Source of the DNA: Exophiala sp. HKRS030
Taxonomy: Eukaryota > Ascomycota > Eurotiomycetes > Chaetothyriales > Herpotrichiellaceae
Direction of reading: 5' to 3'
Assembly (NCBI GenBank): GCA_023897205.1
Contig: JAHWDD010000001.1
Span: 620,001 to 684,000 of the forward strand
DNA: 64,000 nucleotides
A program made the translations under genes and the position numbers. Of the stretch, positions 31,326 through 45,031 are shown one piece after another. The stretch's first letter is position 1. The number at the start of each line of letters is the position of its first letter. Below the pieces are notes generated by a model. It was given only the letters and a program-made list of their open reading frames with translations, had not been told where the DNA came from and did not search any database.

Positions 31326-32424
31326 TCACTTGTTTACAGAGCGCTCGAGTGTCTTCACCAATAGGCCCGAAGCGCGCCCAAGCTCCCCGCCCTCTTTCTT
31401 TGCGGTTTCAATACCAGCAACGATGAGCGGTTGAAAATGACTGTTGTAAACTCGAAGTCTGTCTTCTCTGTCGTCAAGAGTCTGCTTTTCTTCATCCTGT
31501 TGAACTCCGAAAAGGTTTAGATAGGCGTAAGGGTTGGATTTTTGAGGTATCATTATCCACCCCGTGTGCCACAGAGGAAAATCAGTCGCCACAGGATTGG
31601 GAGCAGACGATGAGATCCCATCACCCGAGAGTCCTTGTTGAAGAAATAAAGCAAGAACTTGCATGATTCGTGCCGTCGACTTTGCATCAGCGCTAAAACC
31701 CGCCTTGCCAGACGACCATTTGGTTGGATCGGACGATTTCCAGTCAAGAATGGAGGTAAAGCATTGCAGCGTTTGATACCACCCGCCCGGGCAAGAAACT
31801 AATTCGGATCCTGCCAGCTCAATCAAACAGGACAGAAACTCGATAGAAGATACCCGAATGTCCTTGGATAAATGAGTCATACCAGCGCGAATGTAAGGAA
31901 GAATCTTTGCGACATTATCCTTGACATCTTCCTTTGGCAACGTCTGGAAGAGCTTGAGAAGCTGCGTCCTCACTGCTGCCGAGCCGTCCAACATCAGAGG
32001 ACACAGGCTAGTGAGGAAGTTGTTCATTGTGATGGGGAGCGATTTCCCGCCTGGTGTCGCAGCAACGTATGTTGTCAAATACGCCAGAGCATCGCGACGT
32101 TGGGTATCGGCACGAGAATTCAGGAGAGAAACCTGATGAAGGAATACAGACGCTTGAGTTGGAGCATTGACGTCCAATTGTTGATTTAGCACGATAGCTG
32201 TGCATCTGATCAGTAGCCGATAAATCTCAACGTATGACTCAAGACTTCTTACCTTTGGACCTAAAGCTGGTATCTGTATGATTATCAGCCTTTGGTCTTG
32301 CTTTGCCGACTTTCAATTTCTGCTTCTGCTAGGACATTAGTCAAGGTAGGAGTTTGAGTGGGATTGCTGGGTTGACCTGAAAATCCTTCTTCTTCTCACG
32401 CTTCTTCTTTGCGCTGGACCCCAT
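31326..32424 (-). CDS. IPI1: pre-rRNA processing protein IPI1 (Rix1 complex)
   Basis: Three exons (32424-32377, 32325-32253, 32197-31326) give 330 residues. The conserved start MGSSAKKKREKKKDF, then KQKLKVGKARPKADNHTDTS and, after the second intron, AIVLNQQL are the Ipi1/TEX10 N-terminal signature. The rest is alpha-helical repeat-like, with DIRVSSIEFLSCLIELAG. Ipi1 joins Rix1 and Ipi3 in removing ITS2 and remodelling late pre-60S particles in the nucleoplasm. The first intron has a weak donor (GTCAAC) and two possible acceptors three bases apart; the downstream one aligns best with the family. It sits near a second 60S-assembly gene, MAK16, about 13 kb away, without apparent linkage significance. 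Confidence 0.9.
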
Positions 32425-33098
32425 GTTGACTGCCGGAAGCCTAGCACAGTGTGTGTGAAGTCAACGGAGGAAGGACAGCATACAGAGTGTCGTGTAGAAG
32501 ATTTGCAATGACGGAGTCGTACGTACTCCGTACTTGCATGGGGACTTGGGACTTTGCGATCGAAAAGATTTTGCACAAGCCTTGTGACGACTAAGGTTTA
32601 GCCCAACGGGCCGAGCCGCATGGGCTGGAGCGGAGTTGTCCAGGTTGTTTTTCTTTTCTGATTCCAGCAAAACTGCGTCCTCCGCCTGGCATTTCATGTT
32701 GTAATAGAAACCCTAGGATCACTGCGCCGGCCTCGCCACGATCTCAGACTGTAAATGAACCTCATCGAGATTTCATCGTTGATGATTACCTTCGCTTGAT
32801 CCATTTGACGCTTACTTCGACGACATTCTCCCCAGATTCTCCGGACCTCCTCTCCTTTTCCCCGTTCGTGTTCCAGCCCTAGTGCAGCTTCGCCTAACTC
32901 CAACAAATTGCAGACATTTACCAGCGGCGGCCTAGAGACATGCGATAACTTATGAGACATATCTGCGGAGCCGGCTTGTTGATCTTGGGTTGCGATCATG
33001 GCACAGATCAGCAAGGTCTGTCCCCCGGAATGTTTCTTCGTCCTCCAGGTTGTTAACAAGCTCGGTAGGACAATCCACATGGCCCTTCGATCGATGCG
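32425..33098. promoter_or_regulatory. divergent region, IPI1 / dynein light chain
   Basis: 674 bp between divergent genes. It contains TACTCCGTA at 32524-32532. A 5' exon of the dynein light chain gene may lie here (an in-frame stop at 33066 precedes the annotated ATG, and an AG just before 33069 could be an acceptor). Confidence 0.45.
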
Positions 33099-33650
33099 AT
33101 GCTACGCGGTCTCACCGAACGGCCTAACGTGCAGTCTACTCTGATACTATCGAGAAAAGATGGATCAATCATACGAGCTACAGGACTCGATCGCTTGGGA
33201 AAACCGGCCACTTCGAGCACAGATGCTTCCTACCGGTGGACGTCGCCTCAGCAAGACCCAAGGCCTGAGGCCGATACGGACGGAACAAACAAACGAGGGG
33301 ATGTGAATGACACTGGCAGCAAGCCACAGCCAGCAGAAGTACTTGCCGCATCTGTATTTCAATTTGTCAACAGTGCCAGCTCTTTAGGACAAACACTTGG
33401 AAGCACGTCTCGTAATATCTTTGGTGGAGACGCACCACTCACAACAGCAGGATACAACGCCATATCCAACGGATCAAAAAAGGAGGTGGTTGACGAAGAG
33501 ATAGATTTCCGGGATAGCGAGGACGAGGTTCAATTGCTTCGCCTGCGCATCAAACACCAAGAGATTATTATTTTCCCCGATGCCAATTACATTTGTTGCG
33601 TGGTCCAGAGAGCGGGCAAAGCAAGCAATGCCGTGGAAAGCAGAAGGTAA
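33099..33650 (+). CDS. roadblock/LC7-type dynein light chain
   Basis: Single visible exon of 183 residues. LTERPNVQSTLILSRKDGS at the N-terminus and QLLRLRIKHQEIIIFPDANY at the C-terminus form the two halves of the Roadblock/LC7 fold. Between them is a polar insert of about 65 residues, as in filamentous-fungal members of this family. The last 15 residues (after CCVVQRAG) are an unconserved tail. The protein would dimerise on the dynein intermediate chain and aid retrograde transport. The ATG at 33099 starts almost at the domain boundary, so a missing short 5' exon is possible. Confidence 0.75.
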   Translation: MLRGLTERPNVQSTLILSRKDGSIIRATGLDRLGKPATSSTDASYRWTSPQQDPRPEADTDGTNKRGDVNDTGSKPQPAEVLAASVFQFVNSASSLGQTLGSTSRNIFGGDAPLTTAGYNAISNGSKKEVVDEEIDFRDSEDEVQLLRLRIKHQEIIIFPDANYICCVVQRAGKASNAVESRR

Positions 33651-36600
33651 CAGCCTCCACAAGGCGTTACGACATTCTCAGCTGGAGGTTGTTGACGCTT
33701 GACTCGAGTCAGTCACTAGGCAACGTGGACGATGTCATTCCTCAACGAACTGCAGATCGAAACTACAATTGCATTGTTGTGTCCAGGATAGCGATAAGGC
33801 TGCACGCAACCACATGCAGACACATCATGCAATGTAACACTAAAATCACATGGGAGTTGAAATGGTCCAAGGAACGTCTTCAATGGTAATTTATGAAGGG
33901 CACAGAATCCGATCGAGTCGTGGTGGCCTTCTTTGATTGACTTAGTGCCATGGACGGTTTATCTTTTGGCAAAGACGTTGTCCTGTTATCGCACAGACTG
34001 ATGCTTATCAACCCCAAGTTCGTGCTGTACCTCCCCTTATCACAGCCTCGCTAGCCTATCGAACTCGAGAACAAGAGCCTGCTATCACTTGGATACTTAT
34101 CACAACGTTACAAACACTTTCTTTTCCGCTGATCTCCTTGCACCTTATCGTGAAGCGTTCGGTAGAAGAAGAAAATTACTTAAGGATGTGAAAATCTCTA
34201 TAAAGAATGCAAGTTTCGCGCCATTTCTGACGCTTCAGGCAGGAGTGGACTTCCACCGCAAACGTCGACGCATATGCCAACAACGTGGTATGGTACTCGT
34301 GGCTACGCGATCCAACATACACTGTACAAAGGACCATGTCCTGACTTCGCATGATTTCCCATTTCGGTCGTTGGCTCGAAAACAGCAGAGGTCACTAGTG
34401 CATGATGCAGGCACGATCCGGTGGTAGAAGAGAGAGGGACTGAATCTCACAAAGGGTGTCGCGGGACAATGATCATCCCACACGCCGTTTGAAGCCGTCA
34501 ACTTGCTACGAAGCCCTGTCTTTCGAATCCTGCAAAGAGAATCTCGCTTGTAATATTGGCGATGCCGACACCTCGACGATGCAAGGACTGGCGAGCCGCT
34601 TCACTGTTTCACAAGAACTCTTCTTGATGTGCCGACTGAGAGATTTGAAATCAGCCCTTGCTGCGAATACGGGACCGTAATTCATCAATCTAGGACGTCG
34701 GAGGCACACTCCAGAGTGGCTTGTCAGCAGCGAGGTGCGTCGACTAGGACCGACATGTACTAGTGTGGGGGTGAACGCATCTCAGGTCGATACAGATGTT
34801 CGACTAGACTGGCTGGAAGTGTTGCCCATCTCGTGAGGATTGGCCTATCCTTGCAATTGGGAAGGGGGAATATTTTCAAGATCGAGATCAACCGTTTCAA
34901 TCGACTAACCAATCCATGTTGAATTGCTCGGACGAGTACGACGAGTACGCTCAACCATCGATCTCTACGAGAGAACAGTGCCAGGCTATGCAATCTTGAA
35001 AGTGCTTCTCGACAGCATGTGATCGGCATTGGCCAGGGTCCATGGGTGGAGCGATCATCAGGCTGAGCAGGCGACTCGAGGCTTGGAATTTCACCCGGCG
35101 AGAAGAGGTGTGCGGCGGTGATGCTGATGACGGGTGATGATGGTGCTGCTAGCAGAAGGTGGCACCCAAGAAGCCGGCGAAGGAGTGGAGGCTCATTATT
35201 GAACAGGGGTGATGCCTGTTCCAAGAACGACCCTTGTGGCCCGCCGAGTCGACCGATTATCGTGCTAAGCCTGCACCTAATTGCACCCGAACGCACGTAC
35301 TTCCACACTACCAGAACCCTCTGAACTGCTGGGATCATGGCCTTACCACCGCTATCAGCGAGTTTCATCCATTTATCCCGCAGAGCCTTCTAGGCCCCGA
35401 CGTGCCCAACGAAGAAGTATCGAAGCCGGCGACACTGGGTTTGTTTTCTGCTACGAAGATGTGATACTGGGAGCCAGAAGAATAGTTTCTTCTCTCAAAT
35501 CCTTCCCTCATGTGAAAGCCAACAAGTCAAGCAACCATACTCTCAAATGTCCTCCTCGTACGGAGTATTTTGCGGCCTTTCATCGCTCTACGCTAAAACA
35601 AAAATGGATCGCCAGGTAGGTTGCTCGCGTGCCCGTTACAGTTATGGTCATCACGCATCGTCCAAGCCCGACTATTTCAGGATGCCCTTGGCCCAACCGA
35701 AACCCGCAAGTCCGGTCTGCGTTCTGCCGATAACTTACGTACGTCCTCAGCACCAACCGACGAGCCTCATCCTTGCTCTTGATCGACTCAAGGACTCGGT
35801 GACTCGTATGGCAGTGCGATGCCTCTTGAACGGTCAGGTTCAAGCTGGTCGAGACAAGACGACAAAGTTGTTCATGGAGAGCACGTACAAGTCGTCCTTT
35901 TCTACGATATCAAGATAACGGATGGGTAGCTTCCTGCCCTTAGTGACTTGCGGTGCAGAACATCGGCTGTTCAAGGAGATATCTTTATGACTCGTGTATC
36001 TGTGGTGTTGGTCAGGCACAACAACATTATTCCAATTGGCTGTTAACGTCAAAACCAACGGCTCTGGGCTGCACAGCTCCTTTCTCAGTCAATGTCATAG
36101 GTATAGCCAAGGTTGGTTCGACTGCGTGAATACATCGTTCAGGGCAAATGCCTAGGAAAACCCTACCTTTCGATGATCATGAATATACATGAATCCCCCC
36201 AATGGCATAAAGTCTTAGAATTCTTGCAAAAGCGAGATGGATTGTATGAATTGCTCGCAATGCAACTGACCATAATTCGTTCGATCTCAGGTGCACAGCA
36301 GAGTTATTGCTGATCAGCATTGCGATGTATCATAAGGGGTGCTAGGGTCACGATTCGTAGGACGAGTCTCAGAAATGAGATGGCGAGGGCTGGGGGACCC
36401 TTGAGGTGCGACATGAGCCAGATCGGCGGTGCCGGATGTCCCAGTCGGGCCAGCAGTCGAAGGCTCGAGGCCGGTTAAATTCAAGTCTGCACCCCCAGAC
36501 CACTTTGTGAATCCTCCCGGCATCTGATCTACATATTGCGACAATATCAATTGGTCCTGCGAAAAGCCTAGAGTGTCTCGAGTACAAGTACAGTATGTCA

Positions 36601-39600
36601 GACCCTTCATGAAGCGACAAATAACACTGGATGGTCGTTTCGCATTTGACATCAAAGACTGGGAAGAGACATCTTCCCACAGAATCAAATGATTTTCCGA
36701 CTGCAGCAAGTCATGGCCTTTACATAGATACCACCCACGCTAAGGACAGACGATGGATTCTGTCCAGCATTGGGTATCAAGCAGTCTTGATCCTTGGGAG
36801 GGATGGAATGGACGGCTACAGCTCGGAAGTTGTACAAGGCGCGCCAAAGGGATTGCCCATGTGCCTTTGCTCGAAAGTGTGGATATGGTGTTTGGTCTTG
36901 ACGGGAAGAGGCCGAATTTCGAGACGCGTTGATGGAGTCGAACAGCACATGCTTCTGGGGCAATTCACACGCGAGCTACCGAATGGAGAGACCAGGCGTG
37001 GCAACCTTGGTGGTACATATCCGGCACAAATGCTGATCTAGTGCTCGTATCTGTTCGGAGAGAGACGCGGGAAAAGTAGGAATCGTGGCGGCGGCGCTCT
37101 GGGCTAATAAGCAATTGTTGGGTTCCAAGAGAACGGAAGAGGGTGCGACTTTGACATCGGTCCCAAGGACGACTTCCCATCCATCCATTAACTGGCTGCC
37201 GGGATTAGTGGCCGCTGAGGATCCACCAAGTCAAGTCGGTGATGAGGCCTGTTTCGCTGTTTATAGGTTTTCAGGCCGATGCAGGCCGATGCAGGCCAGT
37301 CAAGCTCGGTACTGGGTTCCAGCTGCTGGCAAGCCGGGTGCAGGGGAGCATGGACAATTTCCGACCACTTGAACGATCGGAGAGGAACCGAGACGGCGGT
37401 GGTGGTGGTGATGTTGCAGTTGCCAAGGACTGTACTGTAGTTGCATCTCAAGCATTCACGAAAAAGTACCGCCGCAGTTGATACTATCGCCTTCTGGCCA
37501 AAGCGTTTACTGGTACAGTACAGTATAGGCGGCTCTTTTGTGGATGGGTGCTGATGGATTCAACATCACCCAGGTCACTGGAGTAACAACAACAACAACA
37601 CTATGGCAGCTCCAGTCCACTACGAACGGGAGAGATGGCGAACTGCGGGAGATGAGTAGCCCTTCACTCCTTGACGACCAAGCTGGGTCAGCGAAAATTG
37701 TATGGGGAGGACACGGGACCTACGATCAAACCAGCAGCTACCCAACAACCGCCACTCGAATTGACGACTCCATTATTGACTGACTACTGGGCAGTTGTAA
37801 TCATAGATTTAGATAGGTTGTGTTTCCTTCACCAATACTTGATAGTCATCAAGCAAGATCCGGACATCAAGACACCGAAGGCCACATGTTGACTAGGTAG
37901 TGGTGGAGCAATTCGCACACTGTCGAGTTGCTGGATCAAGTACTTCGTATCGTTGAGGGAGGGGCATACGCGAATATAATGTAGGGACTACGAGTACGAG
38001 CACCTGTCAAACAGCCTGATGCAATGATGGACTGATGGATACTTACATGTATGCAAGCCCTGTGGAGGTTGATGGTGGATTCTGGATACCTTATTGTACT
38101 CGTAAATTGTACAGTACTCTGTACTTCTAGCACAGTGCTCGTAGACCAGGGATCCCCCTATTCAGGTATCTAGGACCTGTCGTAGGCTAAGCCAGCCTCG
38201 GGGCGTCATGAACAGAATCCCCCAAGCACCTCGACCGGGGGCTTGCTTAGTTGCTTCATGGCCCGCCTCGTGTTCCGTGGCTTCGGCCTTGCTTCTCTCA
38301 CATGTCTCGAAGCACGAGGGATGGGCCAGCCTGGTCTGCCAGTCGTCATAACCAAAACAAAAAACAAAACTCAATCACTATGCTTTTGCTCACCTCCTGA
38401 TGGCCAGATGCACACGAGATGGCAAAATTTTTCATGTCGCATGCAGCTGACTTTCGGCATTCGCCTGAGGTGTGGTGATTCTGATCCAACATTTACAGCG
38501 AGTTGTTGCAACCCAGAGGATGGCTACGGGAAAACTTACGTGGAAATCGCTCAGTCGCATTTTTCGCTGATTCTGTCGCTCTTCCGAGAGCGCAATAGCG
38601 ACATGGACGGTTCACGAGACAGTGGCCTGGCCAGTGCTGCTAACGGGGCGACATCCTTCGATGTAGAAACAGTGCCACCCAAACAGAAATACCAAAAGCT
38701 GCCACGGCTGATTGTCACAGCTTCTGTATGCAAGATACTTGGAGTTAACATGTACCGACCGATGCGAAATAGCAACAATGCATGCATCAACAGGCTACCA
38801 AGGGTTGGCCCTCCACGTCCTTGTAGGGAGCATGGCATTGCATTATTGTTCTTATTACCAAGTGCTCTGCGTACTGCGTAGGAGAGAACAACGCCTATGA
38901 TTATAGCCGACGCAGTAACCAGGCTGACTACAGGACAATCGCCGTCAAGGCTCAGCATCTCCCACGCGACGGCCGGAAGAACCATATCCACCAAACCCAC
39001 GCTACTGCACCCTTTTGGCGAACCTTTGACCCGAAAGATGGATCGCTTAAAATAAGGACGAAGGCCAGAGGGGGAGAGTGTGCCAGCCTCGAGTCCACCC
39101 GTCAGGCCAATGCTCAAACACCCTTGTCTGTGCAAGTACAATAGGCAGCTCACCGATGGGCCCCCCGAAGCCTTCCAGGCGTTTGCCCCTCCCGGCCACT
39201 GGCACGTTCCTCATCTCCTCCATCCCGGTCAACTCGTCACTTCCGCAGCTGGTGTACGGAGTACGAGTATGCCCTTTACGAGGACGACTACTGTGCCCCT
39301 CCTTCCAGTCTGCCGAATAGACGATCGGTGCCTTTCGTATACCCTGCACACTTCAACAGGTTCCATGCGCCTTTGCTGGCTCATTCGCACTGTCGGTCAG
39401 TCTTGACCCTGGGGGCTGTTTTTTCAACGAGTAGCACCCCTCTACCAAGCACTGCTGACGTCGAGCAGGAAGGAACAGATCCATCGGTAATTCGCCACCA
39501 TTCCAATGCACCCGAACTCGAGTTTCGACGATCGAGTCGAAGGTGGAAACCTAAACTCTCGTTGCTTTCTGACAGACACTATGGCTCCAGCGACCTAAGC

Positions 39601-40964
39601 AATAGAATGTTGCCATGCTACGGTACTATGTACGCAATATCCCGAGGCATGGAGGCTGCGATGCCATCACTGGCCGTGCAGGAGGTCCTAGCCCGCTCAT
39701 GGGTGTCCACAGGCGCCATGTCGATACTCGACCGGTGGTGCTCCGAATGTGGTCCATTCCCTGCGGACGGGGCGCATCGGCCAACGAGAAAGGAAGAAAA
39801 GGGTCGTAGAAGAGCAGATCCAGGGTATAATCCGTCTATTGGGCCGTTTTTGAGTGGCTGTCTTAAGGGTGAAACTCGATCTGAAGCCGCTGGTGGGAAT
39901 ATTCTCTCCTCCCTGGCCTTCTCGGCATTACCTTGTTCGTCCAGAGGGGCCTCGCGGGGCGTGGTGAGCCTGGTGCGTCTGTGAGGCATGGGCTTTCGAG
40001 AGAGATCGTCTCCCAACTGCTGTGATTGTACCGTCTGCTATTATTGCTGCGGATTCTCCATTGCTCCATCTGCTGGGGAATGGGAGAGGTGTCGTGTGCG
40101 TGTCTGTGTGCTTGTTGGGTCCGTAGCTCAAGATTTGTAGACATACACTTGTCGGGACAAGGCGTGGGAGTCACAGTTACCCTACCTAGGTATGGTACTC
40201 TGTAGGTGCACGTAGGCATCAATCCCCTTCTTCCACCCGGAGTACGTCAGGCTTCTAACCCGGGCACTGGATTAAAGGCAGAGGTATCTATGTATCTGTC
40301 CGAGTAATGGCGAAACCTCCGATCTCTCAATCCTTCGATCTACTACTCTCCGTCGACGAGTCCAACAATATCCGTCCTGTTAGCCGTTCTCTCGAATCAG
40401 GCCTCGAATTATTGCCCCCCCAAAGGGAGCTCCAATTTCCTCCACTAGGGTCTCATTAGCCGGCAGCTTCAGCAGCACTAATGCGCCCATCCTTTTAACC
40501 CTGGCCGCACTTGACGCACACACCTCTTTGCCAAAGAGCAAGCGTCAAGCCTCCCAAACCCACCCTGCACCATCCTGCGCCGCTGGGAATCCTCGTCCAA
40601 TGCCTCTCTTCTCCCGTTCATAGGTTGTGTGCCTCTTGACCCTGCAAACCTCCCACCTTGCGACCGACACCGAAGCCAATACCTCAGGCTCATTCCCTGC
40701 CCTTCTCTCCTGTCGGCTCGACTTTTTTAATCTCGTGGTGGTTGATGACACTACTGCCCTTGCCGCTCACCAGACACTTTCTAAGAAACACCCATAACGC
40801 ATTCCGAGTCTTTTTTTCCCACCACGCCCACCACATCATTTCGTATAGCTGCGCCTGCTGATGCTATACCTGGACTGCGTCGTCCTCCTCCTCCACCATA
40901 ATCATCATCATCGTTTCCTTTTCATCCGGCCTGCTGCACGCGACGCTTCCACTCGACCCCGGTG
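33651..40964. other. 7.3 kb gene-free region upstream of areA
   Basis: No reading frame here shows a domain, a codon pattern or usable splice structure; the longest (34760-35368 minus, 38551-39153 minus, 39328-39984 plus) overlap other frames and look random. It contains TACGGAGTA at 35559-35567 and 39255-39263, and short direct repeats (GGCCGATGCA copies near 37272-37292). The last 700 bp before areA are pyrimidine-rich with several short upstream ORFs, consistent with a long 5' leader. Confidence 0.6.
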
Positions 40965-43925
40965 ATGTCGAGTGTAGACTACAAGTATGAGGAACGTGGG
41001 GGGCCTGCAGCTTCGCGCGCAACCTCCGCCGTCCAATCCCCGATGGACCACTTCCATTACCCTACCACTCAACCCTCGTCCAGTCTGGACGACACAGACT
41101 CTTCTACCTGGTCTAGTTTAGCAGGTCCATTGACCGGAAATACTTCTTCGACCAACCTTTCCCCCGCCAACTTCTCCTCGACAGCAGACTCTCAATCTAC
41201 CTTGACCTCCAAACCCACCCAGCCCAACCTGGATCTCTCTACGTCCGAAGCCCTCGCCCGCAATGAGGCCTTACTGCGGGAACCTGTCTTCCCCGAGTGG
41301 AAGGACGATGCCGGTCCTGTTGATTTCGACAGTCCCGAAGACCTACAAAAAAAGGATCCTCTAGGGACCCAGATATGGAAACTGTACCATCGCACGAAGT
41401 CCCGACTTCCCAACCAGGAACGCATGGAGAATCTGACCTGGCGGATGATGGCGATGAATCTTCGCCGACAGCGGGAGCGAGAGCAACAACAGCAACAACA
41501 ACAGCAGCAGCAGGAGCAGGAGGAGGAACAAGCAGCGTATGGAATATCCATTCAATCCGGCAGCGACTCTCGCATGGCCGGTGCTGACGACCTGGTTTCT
41601 AGTGCAAAGAAGACCCAGTTCAAGAGTCCAGCACAGCCCTCGAACGCTCCCAGTGGCATCGCTCAACAACTTCGCAAGTCTGTCGACCAGTCAGCCGATC
41701 GTGAGCCATCACCTTCTGATCCCATGAACCTGGACGACTTCATCATTCCTAGCTCGGTGGCTTCGCCCGCTGGTATCACGGCACCTTCTCCCTCGGACAA
41801 TCAGAACAGACAGTTCCAGACCCCGGGAATCCCTATAAGTGCTCGCAACAAGATGCATGTGCAGATACCCAAAGACTTGCCGCCCTCTTCGGCGCCACAG
41901 TCCTCCATTCCCTTTTTCAGAGCGTCCGAATTCGACTATGTACAAAAAAGGGTTCGCAAGACTAGCATCGATGAGAGGAAAGGAGTGAGTATAATTTCCT
42001 TTCATGGCTGTAGACTAGAGTCTAACAATTTCCAGGGACGAAAACGTCCCGCAGAATTCTCTCCCCAGGTACCTCCTTTGGTCGCGCCAAACCTGCCCAA
42101 TAACGCCGAGGGTGATTCTGGTGTGCCCGACTATGCCCTTGACCAACCTACGCCTTCTCAATTCAGTGGCCCAGCGAGCTTCCAGGGCCAAATGTCGATG
42201 CATTTGGACTCTTTCCATCTGAGTGAGGATCCAATCCTTACATCAGCCGGACCGTTCCAACAAAACTTTGCCTTTTCCCCAGGGGCCTCGCCTATGGTCA
42301 CAAATGGGCCCTTTGCAAACGTCTATAACCAAACCTCCATGGCCTCTTCGCTAAACTCAGCAGACTTCTATTCCCCACCTCAATCTGGTTATGCCTCCGC
42401 CGTCTCCACGCCGCAAGCGGGCCACGACGATAATTCGCATTTCTATTTCGACCAGAGCCATTCCCGATCGCTGCCCTTCTATGCCGCTCAACGAGCGAAT
42501 CCTATGATGACTCCTATGTCCGCTAATTTCGCCTATGGGAACAACAATGAGCAGATGTATACTTCCATGAATGGTGTCAGCTCGGCACCGTCAATCAATG
42601 GCTTCACAATTCAGCAACATGTAGATCCCTCCAATGTTCTTGGTCCTGACTATGGCCGCCGAGTCTCTCCTGGTGTGTCAATGGCTGGAAATGACAACAT
42701 GTTCCAATTTGGAGCAGACTCTGACAACGAAGATGATGATGGTAACTACAACGATCGTAGTCTTATGATGCAGTCCGATTATGGCCAGATCGGCGATCCA
42801 ACCCTCGATCTCAATTCGGGCTTACAATGGGATCCGACGGTCGACTACAACAGCATGTCTCGCTACAGTGGCAATGGAAAGCAAGTCCGCATTGGCGGAG
42901 CAGAGATGGTCAATTCTCCTCCAGATTGGAGTGGCTCGATGCTTAGTCGGACACATGGTTCAGCAGCGTCCATCAGCGATATCCGAAATCGAGACCAGGA
43001 CCCTCGGCGACAAAAAATTCCCAGGACCACCTCGACTCCTGCGCTGTCCAACCACCAAATGCAGTCCGCCCAAAGTTCGCCTGCAGAATCTGGACTCAGC
43101 AGTCGCCAGCCCTCGAGGCCCGGAAGCCCTGGTCCGAAGAGTACTGACCAGAATGGCGTCCCCACCACATGCACCAACTGTTTCACGCAGACCACGCCCT
43201 TGTGGCGACGCAATCCTGAAGGCCATCCTCTTTGTAACGCATGTGGTCTTTTCCTCAAACTTCACGGCGTAGTTAGACCTCTGTCATTGAAAACCGATGT
43301 CATCAAGAAACGCAACCGTGGCAGTGGAAATGCTGTGCCCATGGGCTCTGCTGCAACCCGAGCATCGAAAAAGTCGTCTAGAAAAAACTCGGTACAACAG
43401 ACTCCAGCTACGACTCCGACAGCGGCAAGTGAGCACAACTCAGCATCACCAGCTTCGGTGCAGGGTTCTACTCACTCGGGGTCTGTTGTGACTACGCCAA
43501 CGAGTTATCCAGCGGGGACGACAGGCGGGAAACCCGGTGTGGTTCCCATTGCAGCTGCGCCGCCCAAGCCCCCTGTTCAGCCGGGCCCTAACATGGGTCG
43601 ACCAGTCCAGGTTACGCCGAAACGTCAGCGAAGACAGTCGCGCGCTTCCACTACCAATTTGCCCAACACAAGCAATCTGTCGACCACGTCCACGAACACC
43701 GGGTCAAGCAACGACGACGAGATGCAAGATGTTGGACAGTCCACTCCCAAACCGACCCAAGCACCCGTTACTCGAGCCAAAGCGGCCAGCATGTCCACAA
43801 CGGCCGGGGTAACCACCATGGCATCTGTGATGCAGGGCGGATTGTTGAATCCGGGTGTGCAAAACATGCCAGGAGGACCACATGGAAACAGCCAAGAATG
43901 GGAATGGCTGACCATGAGTTTGTGA
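40965..43925 (+). CDS. areA: AreA/NIT2 nitrogen regulatory GATA factor
   Basis: Two exons (40965-41984 and 42036-43925; a 51-nt intron that keeps the frame) give 969 residues. The N-terminal block around residues 130-168 ([20 protein letters not shown] then [13 protein letters not shown]) is the AreA-specific conserved region. A polyglutamine run lies at about 176-189, MNLDDFI near 250, and a single GATA zinc finger at about 719-743 (C-TN-C ... C-NA-C with [19 protein letters not shown]) followed by a basic tail. The extreme C-terminus [10 protein letters not shown] matches the segment that binds the NmrA co-repressor in Aspergillus. AreA activates genes for poor nitrogen sources. The Ser/Pro/Gln-rich remainder is disordered. 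An upstream GTG in frame is not used. Confidence 0.96.
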   Translation: MSSVDYKYEERGGPAASRATSAVQSPMDHFHYPTTQPSSSLDDTDSSTWSSLAGPLTGNTSSTNLSPANFSSTADSQSTLTSKPTQPNLDLSTSEALARNEALLREPVFPEWKDDAGPVDFDSPEDLQKKDPLGTQIWKLYHRTKSRLPNQERMENLTWRMMAMNLRRQREREQQQQQQQQQQEQEEEQAAYGISIQSGSDSRMAGADDLVSSAKKTQFKSPAQPSNAPSGIAQQLRKSVDQSADREPSPSDPMNLDDFIIPSSVASPAGITAPSPSDNQNRQFQTPGIPISARNKMHVQIPKDLPPSSAPQSSIPFFRASEFDYVQKRVRKTSIDERKGVSIISFHGCRLESNNFQGRKRPAEFSPQVPPLVAPNLPNNAEGDSGVPDYALDQPTPSQFSGPASFQGQMSMHLDSFHLSEDPILTSAGPFQQNFAFSPGASPMVTNGPFANVYNQTSMASSLNSADFYSPPQSGYASAVSTPQAGHDDNSHFYFDQSHSRSLPFYAAQRANPMMTPMSANFAYGNNNEQMYTSMNGVSSAPSINGFTIQQHVDPSNVLGPDYGRRVSPGVSMAGNDNMFQFGADSDNEDDDGNYNDRSLMMQSDYGQIGDPTLDLNSGLQWDPTVDYNSMSRYSGNGKQVRIGGAEMVNSPPDWSGSMLSRTHGSAASISDIRNRDQDPRRQKIPRTTSTPALSNHQMQSAQSSPAESGLSSRQPSRPGSPGPKSTDQNGVPTTCTNCFTQTTPLWRRNPEGHPLCNACGLFLKLHGVVRPLSLKTDVIKKRNRGSGNAVPMGSAATRASKKSSRKNSVQQTPATTPTAASEHNSASPASVQGSTHSGSVVTTPTSYPAGTTGGKPGVVPIAAAPPKPPVQPGPNMGRPVQVTPKRQRRQSRASTTNLPNTSNLSTTSTNTGSSNDDEMQDVGQSTPKPTQAPVTRAKAASMSTTAGVTTMASVMQGGLLNPGVQNMPGGPHGNSQEWEWLTMSL

Positions 43926-45031
43926 TCAACGTTTTACGGCACAAGGCCGACGATCGCAATTGGAGGGTTCAAGGTTTCACCACGTCGATTTCGCGCACCC
44001 TACCGTTCTTTTCTGTGTTGCACATAGACCAAGTCGATTATTTTTCCTACACCAACACCAGTTATACGACATGACGGCCACGCAATACAGGACTTTCTAT
44101 AGTCTTCACACCTCTGGTGAGAAGGCGGGTTGGCTCCGAAATGCAACATTACAGGGCCAAAGTCGGTCAAGAGAGGAATCTTGTCTGAGACTTTTTTGCT
44201 GTTGTGCAAATATAATGATGGGGAATTTCTGGGTTATCAATTTGCTTTTCCGTCGTTTTCAGTGATATCACCGCGTCTGTTTTCGAAAGGCCGTGGGATT
44301 CTACGGCTTCGAGCAGAAGTGCGCATTTTGCTTTTTGTTATGAGAAGAGAGATGAGAGAGAAGGGGGTGGTTGTATTGAGATTTTGGCCCCGTGTTGGGC
44401 CAGACAGCAGATGGTTGAGATACCCTGAGACGAATTGAGATGATGGTTTAGCAGGAGGAGGTTTAATGAAAGCTCTTGGAATAGAGACGCAGATGATGTT
44501 TTTGAAATGGAAAGACAGGTAAAGAACAATCTAGAGATACACTGAGTAATGAAGTGTTAGAAACAATTTGATACATGAAGCAAATCGAGTTATTTTGAGA
44601 TGAATGATTTCAACTAACTCAGAATCCCTGTTTCTCTTACAGCACAGATATCCTGATACATGGAGGAAGATGATCGAAAGCACATGGAATGAAGCCCGAA
44701 GTCGATTCTGGGCATTGAATGAAACTTTCCGTTGTCTCGGAGATAATCGGCCACTAAAACACCTTATTACTCAAGGTAGTGATAGACCGATCATCTCATC
44801 AGATAAGATCATCAAAAAAGAAGAATATCAGGCATCTCCTTTTTACACGAATTCTGTCGTTTCAGTTTCAATTCAGCTCAATCAATTCATTTGCATCAAA
44901 TTATCGGAACTCAGAGAGCTTTTATTTCTTTCAAGACTAGCCACGACAACTTTTGTCTACAATACGCGACTGCGTTTCACACTTGGAAGGAAGAGGACGC
45001 AGGATATTGGCAATAACTTTAAACCACGAAG
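43926..45031. other. areA 3' region and SFH5 promoter
   Basis: 1.1 kb without a supported gene. The ORF at 44604-45260 overlaps the SFH5 start in another frame and shows no domain. In Aspergillus the areA 3' untranslated region controls message stability; whether it does here cannot be judged. GATAAG near 44804 could be a GATA-factor site. Confidence 0.5.

Noticed and set aside
34760..35368. 202-codon minus-strand ORF in the areA upstream region
   Set aside because: It has no domain, an unusual Arg/Leu/Pro-rich composition, and overlaps other frames of similar length. It looks like a chance open frame.
38551..39153. 200-codon minus-strand ORF with a hydrophobic stretch
   Set aside because: The hydrophobic part matches no family. 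An equally long plus-strand ORF overlaps it, and no splice partners were seen.
39328..39984. 218-codon plus-strand ORF
   Set aside because: Random-looking composition, no domain and no regulatory context.
41490..41530. CAG/CAA run as an expanding repeat of special interest
   Set aside because: It encodes an ordinary interrupted polyglutamine in AreA, common in fungal regulators.
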